This document shows positions 54,289 to 63,972 of a stretch of 64,000 bases of DNA, piece after piece. Position 1 is the first letter of the stretch. Every line of letters starts with the position of its first letter. Below the pieces are notes generated by a model that worked only from the letters and a program-made list of their open reading frames with translations, ran no database searches and was not told where the DNA came from. Both the position numbers and the translations under genes were made by a program. The stretch covers positions 3,797,608 through 3,861,607 of the forward strand of contig NZ_CP151587.1 in NCBI RefSeq assembly GCF_038396845.1, read 5' to 3'. The DNA is from Gymnodinialimonas sp. 57CJ19. Lineage in GTDB: Bacteria > Pseudomonadota > Alphaproteobacteria > Rhodobacterales > Rhodobacteraceae.

Positions 54289-54343
54289 ATTGACGGACCC
54301 GCCACGCGGGCGAAAGGTCCAGTGGACCTTTCGGTCAATTCAC
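54285..54343. repeat. Compact inverted-repeat element with three stems
   Basis: Outer arms GTGAATTGAC (54285-54294) and GTCAATTCAC (54334-54343) pair perfectly. Between them lie CCCG/CGGG (54298-54310) and a perfect 11-bp stem CGAAAGGTCCA-G-TGGACCTTTCG (54311-54333). The whole can fold as a three-way junction. The carB TGA (54286-54288) is inside the outer arm. Confidence 0.85.
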
Positions 54344-54376
54344 GGGCGGAGCCCCGCCTCTACAGGAGGGATATTA

Positions 54377-54667
54377 ATGTTCTTTACCAAGGTCGGGCGC
54401 TTTGTCGCTGCGCTGCTATTCACCGTAGCCGTCGCACAACTGTTGCTTGGCTTCGCCATCCTCTTTGGCACTGAGAGCATGGAAGACAACCGCTATTTCT
54501 CTCAGCGAATTGCGGGGGAGGCAACCTCCGGCGCAATCATCGACAAGGCGTCATTATACATTTTCATCGCCATAGCCCTTGGCATCGCGACCGAGATCAG
54601 CCGCAACGTCCACCTACTCCGCGCAGATCGAGAGCGCGTCGAGGACACTATCGAAGAAGACGTCTGA
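54377..54667 (+). CDS. Small two-helix membrane protein of unknown function
   Basis: A 96-residue protein with two hydrophobic segments (about residues 8-28 and 55-72) and a charged, acidic C-terminus (RADRERVEDTIEEDV). The ATG at 54377 follows AGGAGGG, a very strong site. It lies 88 bp after carB, separated by the three-stem element. No family recognised. Confidence 0.75.
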   Translation: MFFTKVGRFVAALLFTVAVAQLLLGFAILFGTESMEDNRYFSQRIAGEATSGAIIDKASLYIFIAIALGIATEISRNVHLLRADRERVEDTIEEDV

Positions 54668-55015
54668 CCCCTCACCCCGGCCGCCCCTCCAAAAACGCCA
54701 CAGCCCGCTCTGCGTCCGCGCATTTTAGCGATCGCGAAATCCGAATTACAAACGGTTCATCCAAGAGCCGAATATGATGTAACCCGACGCAACCGTTCAT
54801 ACTCAAGACGGGCGAGCGCCAGCCCGCCGGGGAGGCGCTGCAACCTCCCAACTCGGCACTTTATTCTTGCCAAACCCGCCCTCCCTCTCAACTCGGCACG
54901 ACACTCGCAAAAGCGCCACCCCGGTGGGGCGGGCTGGCGCTCGCCCGGCGGCCTGCGGCCTCGTTCCGGGCGGGTCCGCATGTCCGTAGACCGGGCTCTA
55001 GCCCAATGCCCCCCC
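54668..55015. other. Intergenic region with a long inverted repeat
   Basis: No gene is called. A perfect 20-bp inverted repeat is present at 54809-54828 and 54928-54947 (arm starts CGGGCGAGCGCC). Its 99-bp spacer contains AACTCGGCAC twice. A damaged relative of the palindrome at 34524 occurs near 54986. The minus-strand frame 54757-54981 is only a reading of this GC-rich repeat. Confidence 0.6.
54809..54947. repeat. 20-bp perfect inverted repeat with 99-bp spacer
   Basis: The arms CGGGCGAGCGCC-AGCCCGCC and GGCGGGCT-GGCGCTCGCCCG pair fully. The spacer has no open frame of note. The size and termini are compatible with a small non-autonomous element, but target duplications were not seen. Confidence 0.7.
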
Positions 55016-55408
55016 TCACTCCCCCCGAGCCCGAGCTATATCTCCCCATTCCGGCTTGCGCGCGCCGTCAAACATCGGGTCGCGGAACATGTCGAGGGTC
55101 TCATCTCCCTGCAACAGCCCCATCAGTTTGGCGTGCATGAAGGACCGAAGCACCGCGTTCAGGCGGGGTTGGTAGCCCGGACCCATGGATTTGAACCACT
55201 TCACCACATCGGTATCCAGCCGCACGGTCACGCGGGTCTTGGCGGTGTCTCGTTTCGATGACAGGTCGTGCCAAGCGGGCGGCACGCGGCCGTGCAGCGC
55301 GATGGCGTTGTGCATGTCGTATTCGAACCGCCGCATCGCATCGACCATGTAGAAGTGGTGGAAGCGCTCGGTCTTGGTGGGGGATTTGTCGATGAATTTG
55401 GGGGGCAA
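55016..55408 (-). CDS. BrnA-like antitoxin/DNA-binding protein without a BrnT partner
   Basis: A 130-residue protein. The central stretch VTVRLDTDVVKWFKSMGPGYQPRLNAVLRSFM matches the ribbon-helix-helix C-terminus of BrnA antitoxins. The long N-terminal part (MPPKFIDKSPTKTERFHHFY) is unlike short BrnA. The start is TTG at 55408 with AAGGA 8 bp upstream. No BrnT toxin gene lies on either side, so it may be an orphan regulator. Three phased GTGTACG sites lie upstream. Confidence 0.75.
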   Translation of the reverse strand: MPPKFIDKSPTKTERFHHFYMVDAMRRFEYDMHNAIALHGRVPPAWHDLSSKRDTAKTRVTVRLDTDVVKWFKSMGPGYQPRLNAVLRSFMHAKLMGLLQGDETLDMFRDPMFDGARKPEWGDIARARGE

Positions 55409-55482
55409 TTGTCCGGTCCTTGAAGCCTTGGGTCCGGCCAGAATCGCACAAATCGGTTAAAATTTTATGGATGTGGGGGCGG

Positions 55483-55512
55483 TGTACGGGGTGTGTACGC
55501 CCCAGTGTACGC
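55483..55512. promoter_or_regulatory. Three phased GTGTACG sites
   Basis: GTGTACG occurs at 55483, 55494 and 55506, spaced 11 and 12 bp, about one helical turn. They lie between the divergent BrnA-like and protease genes. This is a candidate operator, possibly for the BrnA-like protein itself. Confidence 0.45.
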
Positions 55513-55628
55513 GTGTCACTGGAGGTTTTCCGTCCCCGATTCCCGAACATTCCCCGCAAGCCAAACCTTGCCCAAGCGCCACTGCTACCCCTACGTTATG
55601 TCCATACTTTTCTTAACGGAGGTGACCC

Positions 55629-56837
55629 ATGCGCCACCTGACCCTTGTTGCAGCCACCGCCCTCGCGGCGTCCCTGACACCTGCCCACGCGCAAGACCCG
55701 TCGTTAAACCCGACGTTCGGCGTCTTGAACTTGGAGGCAGGCTTTTCCAACGATCCCAATTGGGTTTATTTGCTGGCGGGCGGGCTCGATCAACGCACGT
55801 TCACCGATGCCGCAAGCGGCGATGTGTGCCGGGGTTATTTCGCCGATGCCCCTGATTTTCGGATGGTTTTTGATGCCACTAATGGCGATCCTTTCTCGAT
55901 CACGGCGGAATCCTACGCGGATCCTGTGTTGTTGGTGAACGGCCCCGATGGGCGGTGGTATTGCAACGACGATACCTTTGGTCTCGACAGTGCGGTGACA
56001 TTTGAGGCCCCCCAAAGCGGCGTCTATGACGTCTGGGTCGGCACCTATAACGATCCACAAGGCGACTATCCCGGCGCGCAACTGGGCTTCACCGCACAAG
56101 AGCCGTTCGAGCCGCAGCGCAGGCGCTCGTTCTTCGGGGAAGACGACCGCATCGTCATGGACCCCACGGAAACACCGTGGAACATGATCGGCTTGGTGGA
56201 AATGCAATCGGGCAGCTGCACAGGCACGCTGATCGGGCCCAACGTTGTGCTTACCGGCGGCCATTGCCTTGTGGGTCTGGGAGAGCCCGACAACCCGCCG
56301 ATGTTGTTCAGCGCGGGCTTTGAGAATGGCAACGCCGTGGCGACATCGCGCGTGACCAGCTACTACGTCCCCCAGCTGTGGCGTCTGGCGGAACAAGAGG
56401 GCATGGATTTCGGCTTTTTCTATCTGGAACAACCCCTTGGCGATCAGTTGGGGTGGATGGATATTGGCACGTTGACCCAGGCCGAGCTGGCGGGTTTCGC
56501 CAATGGCTCGGGCCCTGACATCCTGCAAGCAGGGTACAGTGCCGATCAACCGGGCGTGCTGACCGGCAACCTGAGCTGTCCGTTCGTCGAGCTGGCCAGC
56601 CAGAACCGACTGGTGCACCAATGCGATACGGTGCAGGGGGACAGTGGCTCTCCGCTGTTCGTGCAGGACGGCGACCGCTACCGGATCATTGGCGTGGAAT
56701 CCCACACCAACTTCCTGCCCGAGCAGGAGTTCGACATGAACGTCGCGATGTATATTGCGAACGTCGTGGCTGAGTATCAGGCCTTGAACGGCCAGGCCCC
56801 GGCAACCACGGCGCTGCCAGAGCCTGTGGTGAAGTAG
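55629..56837 (+). CDS. Secreted trypsin-like serine protease, copy 1
   Basis: A 402-residue exported protease. The signal peptide ends near residue 21 (AHAQ). An N-terminal beta-sandwich-like domain of about 140 residues (CRGYFADAPDF, GRWYCNDDT, GVYDVWVGTY) resembles pre-peptidase domains. The chymotrypsin-fold domain then carries the triad: His in VLTGGHCLVG, Asp in EGMDFGFFYL, Ser in VQGDSGSPLF. The ATG follows GGAGG. A paralogue follows in the same orientation. Confidence 0.9.
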   Translation: MRHLTLVAATALAASLTPAHAQDPSLNPTFGVLNLEAGFSNDPNWVYLLAGGLDQRTFTDAASGDVCRGYFADAPDFRMVFDATNGDPFSITAESYADPVLLVNGPDGRWYCNDDTFGLDSAVTFEAPQSGVYDVWVGTYNDPQGDYPGAQLGFTAQEPFEPQRRRSFFGEDDRIVMDPTETPWNMIGLVEMQSGSCTGTLIGPNVVLTGGHCLVGLGEPDNPPMLFSAGFENGNAVATSRVTSYYVPQLWRLAEQEGMDFGFFYLEQPLGDQLGWMDIGTLTQAELAGFANGSGPDILQAGYSADQPGVLTGNLSCPFVELASQNRLVHQCDTVQGDSGSPLFVQDGDRYRIIGVESHTNFLPEQEFDMNVAMYIANVVAEYQALNGQAPATTALPEPVVK

Positions 56838-56978
56838 ACCTTCAACTGCGGTGGGGGGGCATCCCCCTCGCCGCCGTTCACCCGGCGCATTGCGCCCCCT
56901 AACCCCTTTCATCCTCATTGCCGGAAAACGGCCGCCCGCGTAGTCTTTGCGGGTGTCTCCTTCATATTGGATAGCGCC

Positions 56979-58199
56979 ATGACATTGCCTAACCCCATCG
57001 CCCTTGCCGCAGGCCTCCTGCTGGTCACCGCCCCCGTTGCCATGGCGCAGGATTACACCCTGCCCCCGACCTTTGGCGAAATCTCGTTGGAAACAAACTT
57101 CCAGCCCGACCCCCATCGCGTGACCATCGCGGCCGGCGGCCCGGTTTATGGCGCATATACCGATGCCGCCAGCGGCGGTGCTTGCCGCGGCTTTTTCGCC
57201 GACGCCCCTGACCTCCGGCTCCAGTTCACCGATGGCGACTTTGGCTTTCCGCTGTCGTTCTACGTGGAATCCGGGGCCGATACGGTGATGCTGATCAACG
57301 CGCCGGACGGGCAGTGGTACTGCAACGACGACACCGTTGACCTGAACCCAGCATTGAACTTCGACACGCCCCTAGGCGGCCAATACGACATCTGGATCGG
57401 CACCTATCAGGAAACCGCGCCGAACTTCCCGACTGCTGATGTCTTCATCACCGAGTTGGGCATGCCAGAGATCAACTATGACCGTGCCTTCTTTGGCAAC
57501 GACGACCGGGTCATCATCGACGCCGCCACCGCGCCCTGGAACATGATCGGCTTCGTGGACCTGTCCGAGGCCAGCTGCACCGGCACCTTGATCGGCCCTG
57601 ACGTGGTGCTGACCTCGGCCCATTGTATTGTAGAGAATGGCGTCGTGGCCACGCCCCCGGTCGAGTTCCTTGCGGGGTTCCAGAACGGCGCCCATGTGGC
57701 GCGCTCGGGCGTGCGCGATTTCTTCGTGGCCGAGGGCTATGTGAACGGCGAACAAGAGGGCACGGATTACGCCTTCATCTACCTCGACCAGCCCTTGGGC
57801 AATCAGTTGGGCTGGATGACTGTCGCCCCCCTGACCCAAGGCCAAATCGCCGAGATGTTGCAGGGCCGAGGGCCGGAAATCTTGCAGGCGGGATATAGCT
57901 ATGACCAGCAAGGGGTGCTGACCGGGAACCTCGGCTGCCCCCTGATCGAGGTCGCGCCCCAGAACGTGTTGGAGCATGAGTGTGATACGCTTTCCGGCGA
58001 TAGTGGCTCTCCGCTGTTTATCGCTACGGACAGCGGCGGCCATCAGATCATCGGCGTGGAATCCCGCACCGATCCGCAACCGGACGAACCCTTTGACCGC
58101 AACGTCGCCATGTATGTCGACTACATCGTGGCCGATCTGGCGCGGCTTGCGGGCGCGGCGTCCGCCACTGTGACAGCGCCTGCGCCCGAGACTAAGTAG
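56979..58199 (+). CDS. Secreted trypsin-like serine protease, copy 2
   Basis: A 406-residue paralogue of the preceding gene with the same layout: signal peptide (to AMAQ), N-terminal domain (CRGFFADAPDL, GQWYCNDDT, GQYDIWIGTY), and triad His in VLTSAHCIVE, Asp in EGTDYAFIYL, Ser in LSGDSGSPLF. The ATG at 56979 is chosen; a TTG at 56967 would add four residues. The two genes arose by tandem duplication and have since diverged moderately. A bidirectional hairpin follows. Confidence 0.9.
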   Translation: MTLPNPIALAAGLLLVTAPVAMAQDYTLPPTFGEISLETNFQPDPHRVTIAAGGPVYGAYTDAASGGACRGFFADAPDLRLQFTDGDFGFPLSFYVESGADTVMLINAPDGQWYCNDDTVDLNPALNFDTPLGGQYDIWIGTYQETAPNFPTADVFITELGMPEINYDRAFFGNDDRVIIDAATAPWNMIGFVDLSEASCTGTLIGPDVVLTSAHCIVENGVVATPPVEFLAGFQNGAHVARSGVRDFFVAEGYVNGEQEGTDYAFIYLDQPLGNQLGWMTVAPLTQGQIAEMLQGRGPEILQAGYSYDQQGVLTGNLGCPLIEVAPQNVLEHECDTLSGDSGSPLFIATDSGGHQIIGVESRTDPQPDEPFDRNVAMYVDYIVADLARLAGAASATVTAPAPETK

Positions 58200-58206
58200 A
58201 CAGCAA

Positions 58207-58234
58207 AAGAGGGCGCAACTGACTGCACCCTCTT
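58207..58234. terminator. Bidirectional terminator between convergent genes
   Basis: AAGAGGG-C-GCA pairs with TGC-A-CCCTCTT around a 6-nt loop, with one mismatch. It lies between the protease stop and the end of proS, so it can serve both strands. Confidence 0.7.
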
Positions 58235-58264
58235 CCACATGTTCAACGGCCTTTTAGGCGCGGT

Positions 58265-59623
58265 TCAGGCGCCTGCTGTCCCGATCCCGTGGGCGGCGTA
58301 GACCTCTGCCACGCGGGCCACGGCGGCCTCGGGCGACACTTCTTCGCTTTCGCCGGTGCGGCGGTCGGTGAGTTCCACCACGCCGTTTTTCAGGCCACGG
58401 GGGCCGACGGTGATGCGCCATGGCAGGCCGATCAAGTCCATCGTGGCGAACTTGCCGCCTGCGCGTTCATTGCGGTCATCGTAGAGTGGCTCCAGCCCTG
58501 CATTCTCCAGCGCGGTCTCCAGCGCTTCACAGGCGGCATCTGCCTCGGCGTCGCCTTGCTTGAGGTTCACAATCCCGCAGTGGAACGGCGTGACACCTTC
58601 GGGCCAGATGATGCCCTTGTCGTCGTGGCTGGCTTCAATGATCGCGCCCAACAGGCGGCTGACGCCGATCCCGTGAGACCCCATGTGAAGCGGCACCCGT
58701 TCGCCTTCGTCGTTTTGCACGAACGCGCCCATCTTCTCGGAATACTCGGTGCCGAAATAGAAGATCTGCCCCACTTCGATGCCCCGCGCGGACCGCTGAC
58801 GATCTTCTGGCACGGCGGCAAATTCTGCCGCGTCGTGGGTTTCATCGGTGCGGGCATAGCGCGAGGTGAACTCGGTCAGCACCTCGGCGCATTCATCCCA
58901 GTTGTCATAGTCAATCTCGCGGTCGCCGAACTTCAGATCGGTGATCTCGGCGTCATAGAACACCTCGGATTCGCCGGTGTCGGCCAGCACAAGGAATTCG
59001 TGCGTGTAATCGCCGCCAATCGGGCCAGAGTCCGCGCGCATGGGGATGGCTTGCAGGCCCATCCGCTCGTAGGTGCGCAGGTAGGACACCAGATGGCGGT
59101 TGTAGGCGTGCAGCGCGGCTTCCTTCGTCAGATCGAAATTGTAGCCGTCTTTCATCAGAAACTCGCGGCCCCGCATGACGCCGAAACGGGGACGGACTTC
59201 ATCGCGGAACTTCCACTGCACGTGGTAGAGCGTCAGGGGCAGGGATTTATACGAGGTCACGAAGGTGCCGACCATGTCGGTAATCATCTCTTCGTTGGTG
59301 GGACCGTAGAGCATGTCACGGTCGTGACGGTCCTTCAGGCGCAGCATTTCGGGGCCATAGGCGTCGTAACGTCCGGATTTTTGCCAAAGCTCGGCCGATT
59401 GCAACGTGGGCATCAACATGGGGATGTGACCGGCACGGATCTGTTCTTCGTGAACGATCTGCTCGATCCGCTTGAGAACTTTGAACCCCAGAGGCAGCCA
59501 GGAATAGATGCCCGCGCTGGATTGCTTGATCATCCCGGCGCGCAACATCAGCCGGTGGCTGACGATCTGCGCCTCGGCGGGCGTTTCTTTGAGGACGGGC
59601 AGGAAGTAGCGGCTGAGGCGCAT
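58265..59623 (-). CDS. proS: Prolyl-tRNA synthetase (short alphaproteobacterial type)
   Basis: A 452-residue class II ProRS, the short form lacking the large editing insertion found in E. coli. Motifs are [52 protein letters not shown] (motif 2 region) and [17 protein letters not shown] (motif 3). The anticodon-binding domain is at the C-terminus. ATG at 59623. Likely transcribed alone. Confidence 0.96.
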   Translation of the reverse strand: MRLSRYFLPVLKETPAEAQIVSHRLMLRAGMIKQSSAGIYSWLPLGFKVLKRIEQIVHEEQIRAGHIPMLMPTLQSAELWQKSGRYDAYGPEMLRLKDRHDRDMLYGPTNEEMITDMVGTFVTSYKSLPLTLYHVQWKFRDEVRPRFGVMRGREFLMKDGYNFDLTKEAALHAYNRHLVSYLRTYERMGLQAIPMRADSGPIGGDYTHEFLVLADTGESEVFYDAEITDLKFGDREIDYDNWDECAEVLTEFTSRYARTDETHDAAEFAAVPEDRQRSARGIEVGQIFYFGTEYSEKMGAFVQNDEGERVPLHMGSHGIGVSRLLGAIIEASHDDKGIIWPEGVTPFHCGIVNLKQGDAEADAACEALETALENAGLEPLYDDRNERAGGKFATMDLIGLPWRITVGPRGLKNGVVELTDRRTGESEEVSPEAAVARVAEVYAAHGIGTAGA

Positions 59624-59679
59624 GTTGGCGAACCTTGGGATATGGGTGTTCCCTGCGGTCTACGCCAAAGGGAAAACTC

Positions 59680-59823
59680 TCACAAGGTAGCGATGGTTTG
59701 CGGTATCTCTGCGGGGACCGCACTGGCCTGCGCTGCGACAGAGCGAACCCCGATAATCAGGGCAAGCATAGCGCCAAGGATTAGGGCGATTAGGGTGATG
59801 GACAGCACGTTCATGATAGACAT
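59680..59823 (-). CDS. 47-residue single-pass membrane protein
   Basis: The ATG at 59823 follows AAGGAG at 8-bp spacing. It encodes MSIMNVLSITLIALILGAML and one further hydrophobic turn, then a short Ala-rich tail to TGA at 59680. A single transmembrane helix spans about residues 5-28. Too short for a known family. A terminator on its strand lies about 100 bp upstream, so it should have its own promoter. Confidence 0.6.
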   Translation of the reverse strand: MSIMNVLSITLIALILGAMLALIIGVRSVAAQASAVPAEIPQTIATL

Positions 59824-59918
59824 TTGGGCAGCTCCTTCTCTCCGATGTCATCACGATAGCGTGCTGAAACGCGGCGCGAAATGCAGGCATTCCATACCCT
59901 GACGCCGCACTGCATCGC

Positions 59919-59946
59919 AAAAAAACGGCCCCGCGAAGGGACCGTT
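59919..59946 (-). terminator. Rho-independent terminator (minus strand)
   Basis: Read on the minus strand, AACGGTCCC pairs with GGGGCCGTT (one G-T pair) around a 5-nt loop, followed by seven Ts. It is placed to end the transcript of the small gene at 60021-60119. Confidence 0.85.
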
Positions 59947-60020
59947 GAGGCAGTGTGAACAGGAAAGTCGGTGTGGCGGGACAAGGGACAGAAGCCCACC
60001 ACACCTGAGGTACACGCGTG

Positions 60021-60119
60021 TCAGAACGATCCGGCAGAGACAGGGGCAGCTATCATGATCGTGAACATCACAAGGATCAGCAGGACGGCTGAGCAGGCGA
60101 TGGCGTTCAGGGCGATCAT
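60021..60119 (-). CDS. 32-residue single-pass membrane protein
   Basis: The ATG at 60119 follows GGAGAG at 5-bp spacing and encodes MIALNAIACSAVLLILVMFT, then IMIAAPVSAGSF and TGA. One hydrophobic helix makes up most of the chain. The dedicated terminator at 59919-59946 supports a real transcription unit. Function unknown; small hydrophobic proteins like this can regulate membrane complexes. Confidence 0.6.
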   Translation of the reverse strand: MIALNAIACSAVLLILVMFTIMIAAPVSAGSF

Positions 60120-60198
60120 GGGGTCTCTCCGGTTGGGCGCTCATTTGCGATACACCAGAGATAGGGCGCGCCAGCGAATTGGCAAATGGCGGGAATCC

Positions 60199-61749
60199 CT
60201 ACCGTCGCTTTCTTAGCCCCTTCACAATGGCTTCCGCCCCCATCGCGTTCGCCAGCGACTTGAAGCGCGATTGGGCCACTTCGCCGAACAGGTCGCGCCC
60301 CTCTTCCGAGGTCAGCGTCAGGACCAATTCGCGCCGTTTGGGGTGGTACTTCAGCCGCCCATGATCGACCGGGTTAGCGGTGGCGAACATCGCGCCAAAG
60401 CGCATGGCGCGGCCCAGGTTCTCGGCCTCTTGCACGCGGGCGTCAGAAAGGAGGTTCAACAGGTTCGGATCAAAGCCGGTGCCTGACCGGTTGGATTTAT
60501 AGCGGTGCAGCAACGCCAACCCCAGATAGATACGTTCGCCATGGGTCAGCCCGCCCAGGTTGGCCCGCGTGGCGTTATCAAAGCAGACCTCGGCGCGGTA
60601 ATCGGGATGGGCGCGCCAGCTGACGTCATGGAGCAGACAAGCCGCCCGCACGAGGCGCTTTTTCTCGGGTCGAGCGCCCGAGAACAGTGGCTCCACAAAG
60701 CGGTAAAGCGCCCGGCCAAAGCCCGGATGCCGCGCCGATGATGCCTCGGCATGGCGGGCAGCTTCGATCAACGGATCACGGTGGCGCAGGGCGTCCGACA
60801 TCTGGTCGTAAAGCAGACCCTCGCGGATGCCATAGCTGGAGATCGCCACCTCTTTCGGGCGCACTTGACGCACCAGTTCTTTCAGCACGAGCGAGGCAAT
60901 GGGCACCAACCGCATCCGCTCCGCGGAGGTGCCGGTCTCGGCCCGCAGCGCGTCGGGGTCGACTTCGCCGATGTGCTTGATCGTGTTCATGATCGCCTTG
61001 GGCGTCATCCGGTATTCGTGCAGAACCCGCAGCGGATAATCGCGGCGCACCATGTCCACGCGCGCAATCGCCCGCCATGATCCCCCCACCAGGAACAGGC
61101 GCTTGGGGGCCGTTGGAAACTCGGCCACCAGGGCGGCGACCTTTTCGCGAATATGCTTGCGGATGGCCTTCTTGCCACCCTTCATCCCCATCAATTTCAA
61201 CGGTGCCAAATCCGAGGTGCGCCGTGTGCCCACGATGCCGTCACCCAACAGCTCGGCCAATTCCATGGACGAGCCGCCGATGTCGCAGATCAACCCTTCC
61301 GCGCCGGGCCACCCCAGCAGCACCCCTTGGGCCGACAGGCGGGCTTCTTCCGCGCCGGTGAGGATCTGGATCTCCAACCCGGCGTCCCGCAGAACGTCGG
61401 CCCGGAAATCTGGCCCGTCTACGGCATCGCGCACCGCCGCGGTCGCGACGGTCAGCATGGGGGTTACGTCCATCTCCTTGGCCAGCACCGCAAAGCGCTT
61501 CAACGCGCTTAACGCCCGCACCCGGCCCTCGGCATTCAGGCGGCCCGTTTCGGCGAAGCCTGCCCCCAACCCGCACAGGATTTTCTCGTTGAAATAATAG
61601 GCCGGAGACCGCGCCGCACCGTCGAAAACCACGAAACGGACCGAGTTTGATCCGATGTCGATCACCCCCACGCGGGCCAGAGATCGCGCCTCGGGGCCAT
61701 CAAACAACGGCAACCCAAAGGGACCGAAATCGGGGTCTTGTTCACCCAT
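60199..61749 (-). CDS. ppx: Exopolyphosphatase (Ppx/GppA family)
   Basis: A 516-residue Ppx/GppA phosphatase. The ASKHA-fold motifs are VIDIGSNSVRFVVFDG and CDIGGSSMELAEL, with an HD-like C-terminal domain (ACLLHDVSWRAH). It degrades inorganic polyphosphate or pppGpp. The ATG at 61749. It lies 54 bp downstream of ppk, forming a ppk-ppx operon that balances polyphosphate. Confidence 0.95.
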   Translation of the reverse strand: MGEQDPDFGPFGLPLFDGPEARSLARVGVIDIGSNSVRFVVFDGAARSPAYYFNEKILCGLGAGFAETGRLNAEGRVRALSALKRFAVLAKEMDVTPMLTVATAAVRDAVDGPDFRADVLRDAGLEIQILTGAEEARLSAQGVLLGWPGAEGLICDIGGSSMELAELLGDGIVGTRRTSDLAPLKLMGMKGGKKAIRKHIREKVAALVAEFPTAPKRLFLVGGSWRAIARVDMVRRDYPLRVLHEYRMTPKAIMNTIKHIGEVDPDALRAETGTSAERMRLVPIASLVLKELVRQVRPKEVAISSYGIREGLLYDQMSDALRHRDPLIEAARHAEASSARHPGFGRALYRFVEPLFSGARPEKKRLVRAACLLHDVSWRAHPDYRAEVCFDNATRANLGGLTHGERIYLGLALLHRYKSNRSGTGFDPNLLNLLSDARVQEAENLGRAMRFGAMFATANPVDHGRLKYHPKRRELVLTLTSEEGRDLFGEVAQSRFKSLANAMGAEAIVKGLRKRR

Positions 61750-61803
61750 ATCGGGCCCTCCAAGGTCGTCTGGATCATTTTTGGCACGGGCGCGCCGCTT
61801 GGG

Positions 61804-63972
61804 TCAATCTTCGCTGTGCGTCAACTCGGGCACATCCTTCGCGCCGGCACTTCCGCGCCCGGACAGTGAAGGGTTTTCCATGAAGAAGCGGTGGCAATTG
61901 AACGGGTTATCCAATTCGCTCAGATCGGGACGCAGATAAGTCCCATCGGGTTGCAGAACCCAGCTTTGCGCCACATCGGCCAGATTGGCGGCCATGATCT
62001 GGCTGACAATCTGCGCCTTCACGGTCGGGTTCGTACATTCCACCAGCGTTTCGACCCGGCGGTTCAGGTTGCGTCCCATCCAATCGGCCGAGCTGATGTA
62101 AACCCGCGCCTTCTTGGCCGGAAGCCCGTGGCCGTTGCCAAAGCAGACGATGCGCGAATGTTCCAGAAAGCGGCCTACAATGGACTTCACGCGGATCGTC
62201 TCGCTCAACCCTTCGATGCCGGGGCGCAAGCCGCAAATGCCGCGGATCACCAGATCAATCTGCACCCCGGCCTGGCTGGCCTTGTAGAGCGCATCGATCA
62301 CGTCCGGCTCGATCAGGGAATTCATCTTCGCCCAGATCATCGCAGGCTTCCCATTCCGGGCGTGCTCGGCTTCGGCCAAGATCCCGTCGATCAGGGTCTT
62401 CTTCAGCATCAACGGCGAGATAGAGAGGTTTTCCAGCGACTCCGGCTCGGCGTAACCGCCGATGTAGTTGAACACCTTCGTGGCGTCCCGCCCAAGAGAC
62501 GCATCGTTGGTGAACAGGCTCAGGTCCGTATAAAACCGCGCTGTAATCGGGTGGTAATTCCCGGTGCCGTAATGGGTATAGGTGACCAGCTTGTCGCCTT
62601 CGCGGCGCACCACGGTGCTGATTTTCGCATGGGTTTTGTAGTTGATGAACCCATAGACCACATGGGCACCGGAACGTTCCAGCTTGCGCGATTGGCGGAT
62701 GTTGGCGGCCTCGTCGAAACGGGCCTTCAATTCGACCAGCGCGGTGACGGATTTCCCGTTTTCCGCCGCTTCGCATAACGCCTCTACGACCGGGCTTTCG
62801 TTCGAGGTCCGGTAGAGCGTCTGTTTAATGGCCACCACGTTGGGATCACGGGCCGCTTGGGCCAGAAAGCGGATCACCATGTCAAAGGTTTCATAAGGGT
62901 GGTGGAGCAGCATGTCCTTCTTGCTGATCGCAGCGAACATATCGCCATCGTGGTCCTGCACCCGTTCCGGCACGCGGGGGGTGAAGCTGCGCCACAGAAG
63001 ATCCGAGCGGTCATCACGCACCAGTTCCTTCAAGGAAACCAAGCCGATCATGCCCTTGACTTCGACGACCTCGTCGCCGGTGACGTGCAGTTCTTCGATG
63101 ATCTCACGGGCCAGCTTTTCCGGTGCCCCTTCGCTGATTTGCAGGCGGACGACTTCGCCCCGGCGGCGGCGCTTCAAGGCAGTTTCAAATTCGCGCACAA
63201 GGTCTTCGGCTTCTTCCTCGACCTCCAGGTCCGAGTCGCGCAGAACGCGGAACATGCAGGACCCGCTGAGTTTATAGCCGGGAAACAGCTCGACAATATT
63301 CAGCAGCAACAGCTCTTCCAGCGGCAACATGCGGATTGAGCCTTCTTCGGCAGGCAGCGAAACAAAGCGGTCAATCTGGCCGGGAATCGGCAACAGCGCC
63401 TGCAACACGCGCCCGTCGCGGTCGCGTTTGAGTTGCAGCGCCAAGGCGATGCCCTCATTCGGGATGAACGGAAACGGATGGGCTGGATCAATGGCCAAGG
63501 GCGACAGCACAGGGAAGACCTGCGCAAGGAAGATTTCCGCCAAGTGCCGTTCGTCGGCAGAGGTCAGGTCTTCGCGGGTGACCACGGTGATGCCCGTGGC
63601 CTCCAGCTCGGTGCGCACGTCGATCCAGGCTTCTTGCTGTTTGCGCATCAATTGGCGGGCGTTGGCGTTGATAAGTTTCAACTGCTCTGCCGGGGTGCGC
63701 CCGTCGTGGGCGGGGGTATGGTTGCCCTCTTGCGCCAGTTCGCGCAGGCCCGCCACCCGGACGGTGTAGAATTCATCAAGGTTGCCCGCAGAGATCGAGA
63801 TGAAGCGCACCCGTTCCAGCAGGGGAACACGGGGGTTCACAGCCTCTTCCAGCACCCGCCAATTGAAGGCGAGCCAGCTGAGTTCACGGTTGAAAAACCG
63901 TGCCGGCCCCGCCGCATCGGGGACAGAAACGGGGGCGGGGTGTGGGGCGTTCAGGAAGTCTGCAAAGCTCAT
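61804..63972 (-). CDS. ppk: Polyphosphate kinase 1
   Basis: A 722-residue PPK1 that builds polyphosphate from ATP. Domains are N ([19 protein letters not shown]), H, and two PLD-like catalytic domains. The autophosphorylated histidine lies in [19 protein letters not shown], with a second conserved His near [15 protein letters not shown]. The C-terminus is [23 protein letters not shown] at 63972. First gene of the ppk-ppx pair. Confidence 0.96.
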   Translation of the reverse strand: MSFADFLNAPHPAPVSVPDAAGPARFFNRELSWLAFNWRVLEEAVNPRVPLLERVRFISISAGNLDEFYTVRVAGLRELAQEGNHTPAHDGRTPAEQLKLINANARQLMRKQQEAWIDVRTELEATGITVVTREDLTSADERHLAEIFLAQVFPVLSPLAIDPAHPFPFIPNEGIALALQLKRDRDGRVLQALLPIPGQIDRFVSLPAEEGSIRMLPLEELLLLNIVELFPGYKLSGSCMFRVLRDSDLEVEEEAEDLVREFETALKRRRRGEVVRLQISEGAPEKLAREIIEELHVTGDEVVEVKGMIGLVSLKELVRDDRSDLLWRSFTPRVPERVQDHDGDMFAAISKKDMLLHHPYETFDMVIRFLAQAARDPNVVAIKQTLYRTSNESPVVEALCEAAENGKSVTALVELKARFDEAANIRQSRKLERSGAHVVYGFINYKTHAKISTVVRREGDKLVTYTHYGTGNYHPITARFYTDLSLFTNDASLGRDATKVFNYIGGYAEPESLENLSISPLMLKKTLIDGILAEAEHARNGKPAMIWAKMNSLIEPDVIDALYKASQAGVQIDLVIRGICGLRPGIEGLSETIRVKSIVGRFLEHSRIVCFGNGHGLPAKKARVYISSADWMGRNLNRRVETLVECTNPTVKAQIVSQIMAANLADVAQSWVLQPDGTYLRPDLSELDNPFNCHRFFMENPSLSGRGSAGAKDVPELTHSED

